A stretch of 64,000 nucleotides of DNA from Bradyrhizobium sp. ISRA464. Its GTDB lineage: Bacteria > Pseudomonadota > Alphaproteobacteria > Rhizobiales > Xanthobacteraceae. The stretch's first letter is position 1, and every line of letters begins with the position of its first letter. The stretch covers positions 6,324,001 through 6,388,000 of the forward strand of contig NZ_CP094526.1 in assembly GCF_029910095.1 (NCBI RefSeq). Direction: 5' to 3'. The position numbers and the translations under genes were made by a program. The notes under the pieces are model-generated. The model searched no databases, was not told the origin of the DNA, and was given only the letters and a program-made list of their open reading frames with translations. Below are positions 8,463-17,467 of this stretch, one piece after another.

Positions 8463-8846
8463 TTAGGCGTATGCGCGGGCTAGTTCGTATTGAGCCGTCA
8501 GGGCATCAATTGGAATGTTCCACTCCTTGCTAATGGTGCGGATCATTTCCAGCGTTAGAGGTCGAATTCGGTTCAGTATTTCAGATGCGCGATTGCGCCC
8601 GATAAGATTGCCGAGTTCGGCTTGAGATTTGCCCATAGACTCAATCGCAAAATGGAGAACGTCTACCGGGTCGCCGCGAGGCGTGGAAAAGTGCCCATCC
8701 TCGTACTCCTTAATAAGTGAGGAAAGGACTTCGAAACGATCACCATCGGGCGTGCCTGGAGCGGGCTCTGCCTCGAAATAACGGGTTACTTCGCGGATCG
8801 CCCAGTCGTAGTCCTGTTCGTTGTGGAGAGGCCTTACGTCCATCAT
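8463..8846 (-). CDS. higA: HigA-type antitoxin (HTH domain)
   Basis: A 127-residue antitoxin with an N-terminal acidic region (EQDYDWAIREVTRYFEAEP) and a C-terminal helix-turn-helix (QAELGNLIGRNRASEILNR, about residues 77-95) typical of HigA-like antitoxins of inverted toxin-first operons. Its ATG at 8846 shares one base with the toxin's TGA (TGATG), so translation is probably coupled. HigA should bind the toxin and repress the operon through the TTCCCA-N3-TGGGAA operators upstream of higB. Confidence 0.85.
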   Translation of the reverse strand: MMDVRPLHNEQDYDWAIREVTRYFEAEPAPGTPDGDRFEVLSSLIKEYEDGHFSTPRGDPVDVLHFAIESMGKSQAELGNLIGRNRASEILNRIRPLTLEMIRTISKEWNIPIDALTAQYELARAYA

Positions 8847-9148
8847 CACACAGTCTCCGCATTAATTCCGTTGTACTCGTCGTGCGTGCCTACAAACTTG
8901 ATCAGGCCGGTTTTGAACTTGTAGGAGAAATGGACCACGAGGCGGTACTTGTTGCCGCCGATATCGAAAATGGCCCGATTATCTCCAACAAAGTCCACAT
9001 TGTTCCCAAATGCCGTCTTCAGGTCTGCTGGGCCACCCCAGTTACCTTTGGAAACGATTTCGTACCAAGTTCCCAAAGGGGTCTCTGCTTGGGGGTACCG
9101 CTCCCAAAAGACTTTGAGCGCCCTCCTCGCTATTACGTTCATTGCCAT
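8846..9148 (-). CDS. higB: HigB-type mRNA interferase toxin
   Basis: A 100-residue toxin of the HigB/RelE superfamily. The pattern ARRALKVFWERYPQAETPLGTWY, DLKTAFGNNVDFVGDNRAIFDIGGNKYRLVVHFSY and FVGTHDEYN is highly characteristic: the GNKYRL strand and terminal HDEYN are family landmarks. ATG 9148 (MAMNV) or ATG 9142 are the likely starts; the longer frame from 9187 would begin inside an operator. Family members cleave mRNA at the ribosome. Nothing is broken, so the pair appears functional. Confidence 0.87.
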   Translation of the reverse strand: MAMNVIARRALKVFWERYPQAETPLGTWYEIVSKGNWGGPADLKTAFGNNVDFVGDNRAIFDIGGNKYRLVVHFSYKFKTGLIKFVGTHDEYNGINAETV

Positions 9149-9154
9149 AGCATG

Positions 9155-9195
9155 TTCCCAATATGGGATCAATTTAAAAATTCCCAACGTGGGAA
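9155..9195. promoter_or_regulatory. Twin higBA operators
   Basis: Two copies of the palindrome TTCCCA-N3-TGGGAA lie 26 bp apart: TTCCCAATATGGGAT (9155-9169, one mismatch) and TTCCCAACGTGGGAA (9181-9195, perfect). They overlap the region where the higBA promoter must be and fit cooperative HigA autoregulation. Confidence 0.75.
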
Positions 9196-9282
9196 CGGTT
9201 CTCGTGGGTTTCGTGGCGGCCTCTTGTAATGTTGATTTTTGTGACCTACTTGTAGGGCGAGAAAATCAACATCGAGGGCTCT

Positions 9283-9900
9283 ATGGATATCGTCCAAGCC
9301 ATCATACTGCGCGAGCCTTGGGAAGTGACGCCTAGGTTGCAGGAACTAACTCTCCACAAGAATAAGTTGCTAGAGGTTCGTGATATTGCAGTGCACGAAA
9401 GGGCCAATGCGACGGCGTTCCATGCCGCCAACGCACCCGGCACGTTCTCATATCACCACGGCATTTGGGCGCTCCGACACCGCTTCGTCGGAGCCGATTG
9501 GCGAGTGGATCGGACCAACGGGGTAGAAACGATCCGGAACGACAGACTCAAACTGGTGGTGAGTTTCTGCAACGTCGATCTTGCCTGCGTGGATTTCCAT
9601 AAACCTCAACCAAGAACGAAGAAAGGAAGCGGTGTTGAGCGAGCATCCGAGCCCGGATTGTTCGAGCAGCTTCCCCAGTATGCGCCGCGTCCCAAAGGGG
9701 AATGGCAGTTCTTTTACCTTATGGTCGATGAAAACGGGGCGGCTGAGTTATCTAGGCCTGTGGTGAAAGGCGGTGGATTCACAGCCATGATCGAGCGCAT
9801 CTATCTATCCTACGGAGCTGACGACGATGGGACTGGGCTCCTGCAAGATACACCGGACGCGCCCGTCGAATTTGATCCGCAGATTGCGCGCAAGCTCTGA
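9283..9900 (+). CDS. Unknown protein, partner of XRE-ImmA/IrrE protein
   Basis: A 205-residue soluble protein starting MDIVQAIILREPWEV; ATG 9283 is the first start after the divergent higBA region. No signal peptide or membrane helix is visible and I do not recognise the fold. It ends 8 bp before the XRE-ImmA/IrrE gene, so the two form a tight operon. Two-gene modules with an HTH-ImmA/IrrE protein and an unknown partner occur as toxin-antitoxin and phage-defence systems (the published RosmerTA type is an example), which makes this a candidate effector or antitoxin. That role is inference. Confidence 0.6.
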   Translation: MDIVQAIILREPWEVTPRLQELTLHKNKLLEVRDIAVHERANATAFHAANAPGTFSYHHGIWALRHRFVGADWRVDRTNGVETIRNDRLKLVVSFCNVDLACVDFHKPQPRTKKGSGVERASEPGLFEQLPQYAPRPKGEWQFFYLMVDENGAAELSRPVVKGGGFTAMIERIYLSYGADDDGTGLLQDTPDAPVEFDPQIARKL

Positions 9901-9908
9901 GTAAGTAG

Positions 9909-10973
9909 ATGTTCAATCCTAGGAGGCTCAGCCTTGCGCGAATGCGCAGAAGGCTGACAGCGCGAGCGCTTGCGGAAAAGACAGGGCTAGCCGAGTTAAC
10001 AATATCTCGGCTGGAGAAGGGCACCAACGTGCCTGATGCCGCAACATTCGACAAACTTGTGCAGGCTTTAGAGTTTCCGCGTGAGTTTTTCCTCGACCGT
10101 GATCCGGAAGAAATTGACACAGGCGCGGTTAGCTTTCGCAGCTTCACTAAAATGAGCGCGAAGGAGCGCGATGCGGCTATTGCCGCTGGCACGATGGGCT
10201 TGCAGTTGAGCGCATGGGTAGAAGAGCGCTTTCAGCTTCCCCAGCCGAGTTTGATAGATCTAAGCTATGAGACCGAGCCGGAATCCGCTGCTGCGGCGCT
10301 TCGTCAGCACTGGGGACTGGGCGAGCGCCCAATAGCCAACATGCTGGCCCTTCTGGAAACCAAAGGAGTGCGGATTTTTTCCCTTGCCGAGAACACCGCG
10401 TCAGTCAATGCGTTCTCATTCTGGCGAGATAATAAGCCGTATATTTTCCTGAACAATTTCAAGACAGCGGAAAGCAGTATTTTTGACTCGGCTCACGAGC
10501 TTGGCCATCTCGTAATGCACAAGCACGGTGACCCTAAAGAAACGAGAGCTGCCGAACGAGAGGCCAACGGTTTCGCGTCCGCATTTTTGATGCCTTCAAG
10601 AGATGTGCGGGCCCAAGTTCAAAGACCAATCTCCACGCAGGCGATCTTAGGAGCGAAGTCCAGGTGGCGCGTTTCCGCGATGGCTCTCTCATATCGTCTG
10701 CATGCCTTAGGCATGCTGTCAGACTGGCGTTACAAGTCGATCATCATGGACTTGGGCAAATGGGGATATCGCGACGGAGAACCGAATGGCATTCAAAGAG
10801 AAACGTCAGCAATTTGGCGAAAGGTGCTTACACAGCTATGGAGCGAGAGAACTACGAAGAACGACATCGCAAAAAGCCTCCATTTGCCCCTTGATGAGCT
10901 TGAAGGACTGATTTGGAACCTAGCAGGTCCGGAGAGCCGTCCGGGAGAGAGGGAGTTGCGGGAAGTCAAGTAA
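9909..10973 (+). CDS. XRE-family regulator fused to ImmA/IrrE metallopeptidase
   Basis: A 354-residue protein. Residues 6-60 form an XRE helix-turn-helix (LARMRRRLTARALAEKTGLAELTISRLEKG). The middle carries an ImmA/IrrE (COG2856) zinc peptidase with HELGH at 196-200 and a downstream glutamate in REANGFASAFLMP. Such proteins usually sense a signal and cleave or regulate a cognate repressor or antitoxin. It is co-oriented with and 8 bp behind the unknown 205-residue partner, next to higBA, so the stretch 8.4-11 kb is an accessory stress or defence block. The domains are intact. Confidence 0.88.
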   Translation: MFNPRRLSLARMRRRLTARALAEKTGLAELTISRLEKGTNVPDAATFDKLVQALEFPREFFLDRDPEEIDTGAVSFRSFTKMSAKERDAAIAAGTMGLQLSAWVEERFQLPQPSLIDLSYETEPESAAAALRQHWGLGERPIANMLALLETKGVRIFSLAENTASVNAFSFWRDNKPYIFLNNFKTAESSIFDSAHELGHLVMHKHGDPKETRAAEREANGFASAFLMPSRDVRAQVQRPISTQAILGAKSRWRVSAMALSYRLHALGMLSDWRYKSIIMDLGKWGYRDGEPNGIQRETSAIWRKVLTQLWSERTTKNDIAKSLHLPLDELEGLIWNLAGPESRPGERELREVK

Positions 10974-11013
10974 ATGAATTTTCACATTGACGCTAAGCAT
11001 AAATACTCGGGGC

Positions 11014-11315
11014 ATGAACAAGCTGTCGCTCCAAACCCGCGTCCAAATCCGCGAGGGGTATGACGCAACCGGCGCAACGTGCCCTCAAAGCCCGTCCAGT
11101 GTGATGAAATCTGGTCGTTCAGCTACGCCAAGGCCAGGAATGTCAAGTTCGCCAAGTCAGCCCCGGCCGATGCTGGCGACGTTTGGACGTGGACCGCGAT
11201 GGATCCAGACTCCGAACTGATCGTTTCTTGGCATGTGGGCAACCGTGGCTCGCACACCGGTACGGCGTTCATGCACGACTTGAAGGCCCAGCTCGAGCCT
11301 ATTCAGCATGCCAGA
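11014..11315 (+). pseudogene. IS1-like transposase remnant
   Basis: ATG 11014 begins MNKLSLQTRVQI, the usual start of IS1-like transposases of bradyrhizobia. Codons for the helix-turn-helix that should follow are missing. After a frame change the conserved middle resumes as VQCDEIWSFSYAKARNV and AGDVWTWTAMDPDSELIVSW, then decays near 11315. The element is an internally deleted relic; inverted repeats were not found. Confidence 0.75.
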
Positions 11316-11383
11316 GATTGCCGGCATACATCAATCGTCCTCGTCCGGATCCGAATCCGACCGTTCCTCTCAGCTGGCCTGGA

Positions 11384-12049
11384 TTATCCGGCAACTACGA
11401 CGTCTTCGATCATCCGGCGGTTTGCACCGCCGCGCCTCGAACAAAAGTACACCAATGAGCGGCGTTCCCCGCTATGCACGGGCTTGACCTCGTGGCGGAA
11501 CTTGCACGTGGTGATAACCACCGTACCTAGCGATGGACGAAATATTTCGGGCTCGCGCCCGGTTGGATATACGACGAACTCACCACCCTCGAAGTCTTTC
11601 GCGAGCTGAACAATCACAGAATACTCAAAGTCTGGGTCGCTCTCAGCATCCAAATGAATGCCGACAAAGGACCCAGGCGGCATGCGATGCATTTGGCATC
11701 GCCGGACGACGTACTCTGACGATGCTCCGAAGATCTTCTTAAGCACGGAACTACGGTCCTTCCTTTCGAGAAGTTCGATGATCCGCGCTGATGATTTCCC
11801 ATTTACGTTGCTGGGACGACGGCCGGGGTGATCTGTGCGGAGCCGCCTCACGAACAGATTGTGAGAGTCTCCAGCATCTCCCTGTAGAACCACCTCTTCA
11901 GGGATATCTGACTGCAGCTGATTGATCTCCGCCAGGTCGTCTTGGGTGAAGAGCACCCCGGGACTAACCAGGACGGTACCTTTATCTCTTAGCTCGCCTC
12001 GGTATTTCGCGAGAGCTTCTTCTATAAGCAGGCTGGATTTATCGTTCAT
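11384..12049 (-). CDS. 2-oxoglutarate/Fe(II)-dependent oxygenase
   Basis: A 221-residue protein of the prolyl-4-hydroxylase-like 2OG-Fe(II) superfamily. The iron triad is visible as H132xD134 (GIHLDAES) and H186 (KFRHEVKPV), with the 2OG-binding arginine in GERRSLVYF (about 196). EFEYSVIVQLAKDFEGGEF-type strands complete the jelly roll. The reaction would be hydroxylation, desaturation or halogenation-like oxidation of an unknown substrate. It is followed on the same strand, 46 bp upstream in coordinates of transcription, by the CADD-GFA fusion gene, so the two likely share a transcript. Catalytic residues are all present. Confidence 0.85.
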   Translation of the reverse strand: MNDKSSLLIEEALAKYRGELRDKGTVLVSPGVLFTQDDLAEINQLQSDIPEEVVLQGDAGDSHNLFVRRLRTDHPGRRPSNVNGKSSARIIELLERKDRSSVLKKIFGASSEYVVRRCQMHRMPPGSFVGIHLDAESDPDFEYSVIVQLAKDFEGGEFVVYPTGREPEIFRPSLGTVVITTCKFRHEVKPVHSGERRSLVYFCSRRGGANRRMIEDVVVAG

Positions 12050-12095
12050 TGTGCACGCCTTTCAGGTTCATTCAACGATTCGAATTTAGGGAAGC

Positions 12096-13292
12096 CTACT
12101 GTATCTGCCATGAGCGGATCGCCTGCTCCCAATTCTCACCGTCGAACTCATCCACTGTGATGCTTTCGATGGTGGTCTTATCCAGGCAGCGAACGTTCAC
12201 ACTGAATCCTGCAGGATTTGACCGCGGCCGGTAAAATGGCTTTACGCCGCAAATCCGACAGAAGGTGTGATGAGCAATATTGCTGTTGAACTTGTATGTC
12301 GTTAGGAATTCTTCGCCGCACTCGATTCTGAACTTGTCGCCAGGAACGAGCAGGTGCAGAAATCCGGACATATCGCAGATTGAGCAATTGCAGCTCACTG
12401 CAGCTACGTCCTGCGGCGCACGGACGCAAAATTTGACAGATCCGCAGTGGCAGCGACCGTAATGCTCAATCTCGAGCCGATCGTCTCCACCAGGAGAGCC
12501 GGATCGAGCGACGTTGCGGCACCATTCCAAGTTGAGGCGGTACGCACGATCGTACTCATCTGAGAAACGGCTATAGGCGTCGATGGGGACCAGTTCGCTG
12601 ATAAGGCGGCTTGTCATCTCACCATGGTACTTCTCCGCGGGATCCTCTCCACCGACGTGGATTCGGAAATACTCAAGGTCGTCAGAGCGAACATCAAAGG
12701 TTTTAACCACACTGCCCCACAGCGCCTGGATCATCTCGGCAGCGTGCAGCTCAAACGCGACCATGTAGGCGCAACGCACTATGGCGTCTGTAGATGACAA
12801 GCCATGATACAGCGCTCGCAGGTACCGGCGCGTCGTGGAGCTGTAACTAGGCTGTATCGGCCGGCCGAGCAGCCGCGACGCGTCTCTTCTAAAGAGATTG
12901 GCGTGAAAGCTGTCTGTGTCCAGAATATCGGGCAACGCAGCGTTGCCGCCTTTGAGAACGCGACCATGGCCTCCCGTCTCGTCCCAGCAGATGAAATTTG
13001 CGACCACGCTGGTTAATTCAACGTCCTTCGGCACGCTTCGATTGCGATGCATTGCATCGAAGATGAGATCGCTTTGTGATCCCGATTGCAGATACGGAAA
13101 CGCCTGTGACATCGCGAAGTATTCAGGCAGTAGGGTCGCAAGCTGCTCTTTGGACATCTCCGCAGCGAACGGATGGGGGCCGAACCTGGCCCGAGCTTGG
13201 TGCACCGGGTGATCGCCGGCTGATAGCCCGGAAGGTTGCTGCATCTTAGAGTGAGAAGCGAGAGACGACGTCATGCGACCCCAACTATGCAC
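12096..13292 (-). CDS. Fusion: CADD-like haem-oxygenase-fold domain + GFA/CENP-V zinc domain
   Basis: A 398-residue two-domain protein. Residues about 40-265 resemble CADD-like/iron-containing redox proteins of the haem-oxygenase fold (AFELHAAEMIQALW, YFRIHVGGEDPAEKYHGEM supply E and H metal ligands). Residues about 278-395 form a GFA/CENP-V-type zinc domain: CHCGSVKF (C281, C283), CNCSIC (C301, C303, C306) and FCRICGVKPFY (C345, C348), all cysteines present. It lies upstream of the 2OG oxygenase in a likely operon. ATG 13274 is an alternative start. I know of no described function for this combination; an oxidative tailoring step is plausible inference. Confidence 0.78.
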   Translation of the reverse strand: MHSWGRMTSSLASHSKMQQPSGLSAGDHPVHQARARFGPHPFAAEMSKEQLATLLPEYFAMSQAFPYLQSGSQSDLIFDAMHRNRSVPKDVELTSVVANFICWDETGGHGRVLKGGNAALPDILDTDSFHANLFRRDASRLLGRPIQPSYSSTTRRYLRALYHGLSSTDAIVRCAYMVAFELHAAEMIQALWGSVVKTFDVRSDDLEYFRIHVGGEDPAEKYHGEMTSRLISELVPIDAYSRFSDEYDRAYRLNLEWCRNVARSGSPGGDDRLEIEHYGRCHCGSVKFCVRAPQDVAAVSCNCSICDMSGFLHLLVPGDKFRIECGEEFLTTYKFNSNIAHHTFCRICGVKPFYRPRSNPAGFSVNVRCLDKTTIESITVDEFDGENWEQAIRSWQIQ

Positions 13293-14082
13293 GAGAGCTT
13301 TCCCTGGATAAGCGGGAAAGACACAAAACAGGAGCTAACCAAGATGGGTGCCTTTCGTTTTCAATAGCTCTGGCGGTTGGCAAGAGATCGTGGTGAGCCA
13401 AAGAGACCAGTAGAACGTCGTCCGACATGTGTGCTTGCGGCTGTGATCGCCCGGTCGGCCCATGCATCGCGCGATGCAAGTCCACATGTCTCACGACGTT
13501 GTCGCGTTGCAGCGAGTTGCGGCTGAGCTTCGTGGCCAGCGTCTTGGTCAGTTCGACCTCCTTATCGGTGTGCCGCATGTTTGCAGATCGGGACGAGCGG
13601 CAGGCAGCAATGTTACTCTCCTATCGGCAGCTTTGCGAAAAGTTGCACGCATGTGAGACGCATTAAGATGAAGGAAAGCGGCGCGCCTCCGCATGCCCTC
13701 GCCTCATTCCGCGTTGTAGCATGCTCAGAGCAACCGCCGTGCCAACCCGTCCTCACATTGTAAGACACTGAGTATGCGTTGAAGGTGCGCAACTAACCGA
13801 TCACGCCAAATGTTTTGAATCCGACAGGATTGATGGGCGGTCAGAAAGTGAACAATGGCGACGGCTAAGAAGCGACGGTTTGCCACTTCCGCTAACCAGA
13901 GGTAGTTGAAATCGTGGTGCTCAAAGCGCTGCTCACAGATCACCAACTAGCCCGAGGAATCGGACACATGAACGCACAGTCCACTTGCTGGCGCAGGGGA
14001 CGCCATTCATGGGGAAACAAGATACGGTGAATTTAGCGCCTGCGCCCTCACGACGAGCAAGAGCCCGATCAGCTTCTTTCAC
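13293..14082. other. Gene-poor stretch with one palindrome
   Basis: No convincing gene. A perfect 16-bp palindrome, TGCATCGC/GCGATGCA, lies at 13463-13478. Short open frames on both strands have no ribosome-binding sites and no recognisable products. Confidence 0.4.
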
Positions 14083-14084
14083 TC

Positions 14085-14265
14085 ATCTGGCGATATGTAG
14101 GATGCCCCTCGCCCCAATGAGGCGCTTCGTAAGCCGGCGCGCCGGCTTCACCAGCGACCCCGAGCAGAGCGCGGAAGCCGTTAACGGACAGAATAGCCGA
14201 ACCGGAAGCTGAACTCGTTGAGGCACGCTTGCAGGTGCTGCGGGCTGACGCCGTGGCACGATGAG
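14085..14265 (-). pseudogene. Remnant of an IS1595-like transposase C-terminus
   Basis: Across two or three frames the minus strand reads QACLNEFSFRFGYS and NGFRALLGVAGEAGAPAYEA, which resembles the C-terminal LNEF-FRFN...LL pattern of IS1595-type transposases. It is disrupted by stops and frame changes. No ends were found. Confidence 0.45.
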
Positions 14266-14282
14266 CAAGTCCAGTTTCAGGA

Positions 14283-14571
14283 AAACCGGCGACTCGACCT
14301 CGGCGATGTTCCACATTCGCCCAATCGAAAATGTCAAAAAGCGAGCGATCGATTGGAGATTACGCCGGCTGGCGGAGATTTCAGAACCTCCTTGAACGCG
14401 TCAACTCCGACGCATTCGATGAGCGCGGTGCCGTCTTCCCACGTACCCATCTCCATCACATTGGCAACGAGCCTTGACATTCCTTCGGACACGACGATGT
14501 CGGGGGGGCGTCCACCAGACGTATTTGGCCGCGAGCCGCAGCATTTCTGCGCTTCGAACAGATTCGGTCAT
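14283..14571 (-). pseudogene. Broken small gene of an AAKYIWW-type family
   Basis: From ATG 14571 the minus strand reads MTESVRSAEMLRLAAKYVWW, then after a one-base shift DIVVSEGMSRLVANVMEMG and DAFKEVLKSPPAGVISNRSLAF, a TGA where tryptophan is expected, and HFRLG. This matches a family of about 90-residue proteins often found beside nucleotidyltransferase genes (possible antitoxins). A frameshift and a nonsense codon make it a pseudogene. The family assignment is from memory and moderate. Confidence 0.55.
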
Positions 14572-15372
14572 TGCGGCGTCTCCAGTGACAACAGTGGCAC
14601 GACTTGGTGCGGGTATCAACCGGATAGGTATACGGCGCACCTCGCGGGACAAGGCAGGTTTGCAAGAGGAAAGTAAGAACCCGCAAACGACATCAGTGTT
14701 GCGAGAGTGCGCGTATATTGCGCGATATTTGCCTTCGCTGACCGCCACAAGCGTCGCGGCGCCCTCGCAATTCCGTCAATTTTGACAATCTGACGGCATC
14801 ACGGATCTGAGGCGGATTGCCTTCAATTTGATGGGGCAGCGACGGATATTTCCGTCGCCGCCCGCTTGTAAGGCGCCGCCAATCAATAGCAATTTGTTGG
14901 GCATGCAGCTCGCACAGCCGACGAGCACGATTAGAGGAGCGGCCCTGGTGGCGAGCAAGCGGCAAGATTAATCTAGTCGCGCACCTCCCAGTGACAACAG
15001 GGGATCCAGATCCCGATAAAAGGTGCCGCTCCCCAAGCGAACTCGTCGCTCGAGAGAGCCCAACCGAAGTTATCGCAGATGTCGCGACAGATGACGTCCG
15101 CGGCGCGGCAGCCGACATACGCTCATGCCACCTCCCTCTCCGCGCGGTCCGTCCAATACTCGCTCGACAAACACCTCTATGCGGAGGACCACCTGGTCGA
15201 GTGCGGCCTCGCCAAACTGAACCAACTTCGTGGCGGCTAGCCGCCACGAGAGGAAGGCCAAAAAACTATCCGGACGTACCTGCGATCGCGGCCACCGAGA
15301 CATGGCTGCGACGAACGTTTCGCGGATCAGGCTGGAAGAGCGGCACCCGTCGGGTGCGCGGTGCTTCTCCAA
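14572..15372. other. Gene-poor stretch
   Basis: Open frames here (for example minus strand 14693-15247) have arginine-rich, low-quality translations and no ribosome-binding site. I see no gene or clear signal. Confidence 0.4.
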
Positions 15373-15813
15373 TTACCAGATAAACTTGGCGCCGTCCGGC
15401 AGTTCGCAGACGAATTCGCCCTGGTTCACGACCTCGGTCGCCCCCGCGGCCAGCTTAGCGGCCCGCACGGTGAGCCTGCCTTCGCGGCTGAGGCTGTGGC
15501 GGATGTACTCCGTCACCGGGCGTCCGGAACTATCCAAGGTCTGATGCGCATTGGCAAAGCTAATACCATTCTGGCTGGTCACCCTGAAGGCACTGATTAC
15601 CAGCCCTCCCTGCGTGGCCGGCCCCGGCTTGCCCCCATCGACGGTGGCACAACGACTGAGGTCCAGGATCAGCTTCACATTCTTGCCGGCTTGCAGTGCA
15701 CTGAGCACCTCAACGTATTTCGGCGATGGTTCATCGGCCTTGGCGATCGGGCTCACGGCTGCAGCCATAAGCAAGGACAACAGGATCGACAGGCCTTTGC
15801 CACTGAGTTGCAT
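15373..15813 (-). CDS. VirK-like secreted protein
   Basis: A 146-residue protein starting at ATG 15813 (MQLSGKGLSILLSLLMAAAVSPIAKADEP), with a signal peptide likely cleaved after AKA. The mature part (VEVLSALQAGKNVKLILDLSRC..., then GLVISAFRV and EYIRHSLSREGRLTVRA) matches the VirK family first seen in the Agrobacterium Ti vir region. VirK-type proteins occur in rhizobial symbiosis islands, but their role is not established. It is probably periplasmic. Gene intact, no operon partner. Confidence 0.8.
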   Translation of the reverse strand: MQLSGKGLSILLSLLMAAAVSPIAKADEPSPKYVEVLSALQAGKNVKLILDLSRCATVDGGKPGPATQGGLVISAFRVTSQNGISFANAHQTLDSSGRPVTEYIRHSLSREGRLTVRAAKLAAGATEVVNQGEFVCELPDGAKFIW

Positions 15814-16237
15814 ACTCTTCTCCTCTACAAGAACCATAGACCACGCAACTGGCCGACTTGCCTGATGTCGTGTTCGCGAACATCCTGGCGGATTCCAAAC
15901 ATCAGGAACGTTCACATTCGGACAGCAGCAGCTGTCGCAGCGGCTCGCAAGCGGTTCTGAACCCTATCGAACGTCACGACTTCGTAGGTCAGGTTTGCGA
16001 AGTGACGCTGTCACGCCCGCACCGGTTCCGTGCCCGCCAAATTGCTCGCGACGATCTGGCGCATGCTTGCTTCATCCAGGAAGCCTGCCCGACGCGTTCA
16101 CCGAGCATCGATGCGAAGCTGCATCCCACCCAAATCGACAGGCGACAGCATGTTGTGCGTAGCACAGTATGCGCGGCGATCATTCAACAAGATAACAAGC
16201 GTCTGGCAGATCGCCTGCACCGGTTCGGAGCAATCAG
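15814..16237. other. Intergenic stretch
   Basis: No gene is supported. It holds the divergent upstream regions of the virK-like gene (left) and the ferritin-like gene (right, GGAG at about 16228). Confidence 0.4.
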
Positions 16238-16984
16238 ATGATCACGCCGGTTCGGCGGAATTGGGATGCGAAAGGGTTATTCAATTCATTGACGCCGGCG
16301 ATGTTCGCCGCCGAACCACCAGTTGTCCGCGCTCGCTGGGACAAATTGTGGCCAGACCTGTACACGGAATATGATGCAAGGTATCTGCAGGCAGAGCTAT
16401 CCAATCGCCACTTGATTGCGACCAGCGAAGCCGAGGCGTTTCTTAATGCCTGGACGGTGGACGAGGAGCGCCACACCAATGGCTTCATCCGCATCATTGA
16501 ACTGGTCGCTGGTGGATCCGAAAGGGATCTTTGGGAGCGACTGGACGCTCGACCGCATGATTTTAGTCACATCACCGAATTTCTGAAGGACGAATTCGCA
16601 CTGATGGTCGTGATCGCATTCGATGAAATGTGTACTTGCCGCGCTTACGCTGCGGATAAGGATTTCTATGCCGTATTTCAGAACCAGAGCTTCGTTTGTT
16701 GGCTGAGGGAGTTGATCGCCGACGAGGCGGTTCATTCGATGAACGCTGTTAATGTTATCCGTGCCCGCTATCGCGGTCGCGTTCGCGAAGCCGGCGCAAT
16801 TCTCGATCGCCTGATCAGCGGCGTCGTCAATGATCCGACTTATCGTGGCACCTTCCTTCTGGACTACTTCGGCCGGGTGTACACGAAGGAAATGCTTGCC
16901 AGGTGCCGCGCCACGATCCTGAGAAATATCGCAAAGCCGCTCACAGCCGCAGAGCAAGACGAACTGAATCGCCCACCCAATTGA
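16238..16984 (+). CDS. Ferritin-like diiron protein, unknown reaction
   Basis: A 248-residue alpha-helical protein with the ligand pattern of a ferritin-like diiron oxygenase: EERH (E76, H79), FDEM (E130) and DEAVH (E163, H166). The spacing recalls acyl-ACP desaturase or AurF-like N-oxygenase enzymes. ATG 16238 has GGAG upstream. A small ORF and a GNAT acetyltransferase follow on the same strand. Oxidation of an acyl or amino substrate is plausible; the exact family is not recognised. Confidence 0.65.
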   Translation: MITPVRRNWDAKGLFNSLTPAMFAAEPPVVRARWDKLWPDLYTEYDARYLQAELSNRHLIATSEAEAFLNAWTVDEERHTNGFIRIIELVAGGSERDLWERLDARPHDFSHITEFLKDEFALMVVIAFDEMCTCRAYAADKDFYAVFQNQSFVCWLRELIADEAVHSMNAVNVIRARYRGRVREAGAILDRLISGVVNDPTYRGTFLLDYFGRVYTKEMLARCRATILRNIAKPLTAAEQDELNRPPN

Positions 16985-17086
16985 TCCCGACGCCGTCGCA
17001 GCCCACCAGAGCGCGATGAAAGACACCACGCGCGCAGCCCGCTTGGGCCCGCACAAAGACCGCTCCCCCGAAAGCGAACAAGTCAG

Positions 17087-17467
17087 ATGAACCTGGTCGT
17101 CCAAGGCGTCGGCGGACTGACCACGCTCCTGCTTCCATTTCACATCACCTCGTTTTCCCGGATCAGACTTTGTCAGCATCGGATCAGGGATGATCTATCG
17201 TCGGTCTTGGCCGTGCCGCAGTTGGCCAGTGTCTCAGCCTATAACGGCAGTTCGCGCGGTGCCGACCTGAAGATCGGATTGCGATCCAGCCTCCCGATAA
17301 CGGACTATCATGTGCTTGGCGAGCCGGTGACTGTTGACGAGCAAGGCGGTCCAGAAAACCCACCTCCGGCGACGGTGCTTGTCGTTGCGATCGTTCGCCA
17401 CGATGGGCCTTCTGCCTTGAACGACCAGGTTCCGCTTGTTGTCAGCTCACACGGTCGAAGCCAATGA
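17087..17467 (+). CDS. Possible small protein coupled to the acetyltransferase
   Basis: A 126-codon ORF whose TGA overlaps the ATG of the next gene (ATGA), as in translationally coupled genes. Codon choice in the second half (ADLKIGLRSSLPITDYHVLGE, PPPATVLVVAIVRHDGP) looks like real coding sequence; the first 30 residues do not, so the true start may lie downstream or the gene may be truncated. No family recognised. Confidence 0.4.
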   Translation: MNLVVQGVGGLTTLLLPFHITSFSRIRLCQHRIRDDLSSVLAVPQLASVSAYNGSSRGADLKIGLRSSLPITDYHVLGEPVTVDEQGGPENPPPATVLVVAIVRHDGPSALNDQVPLVVSSHGRSQ

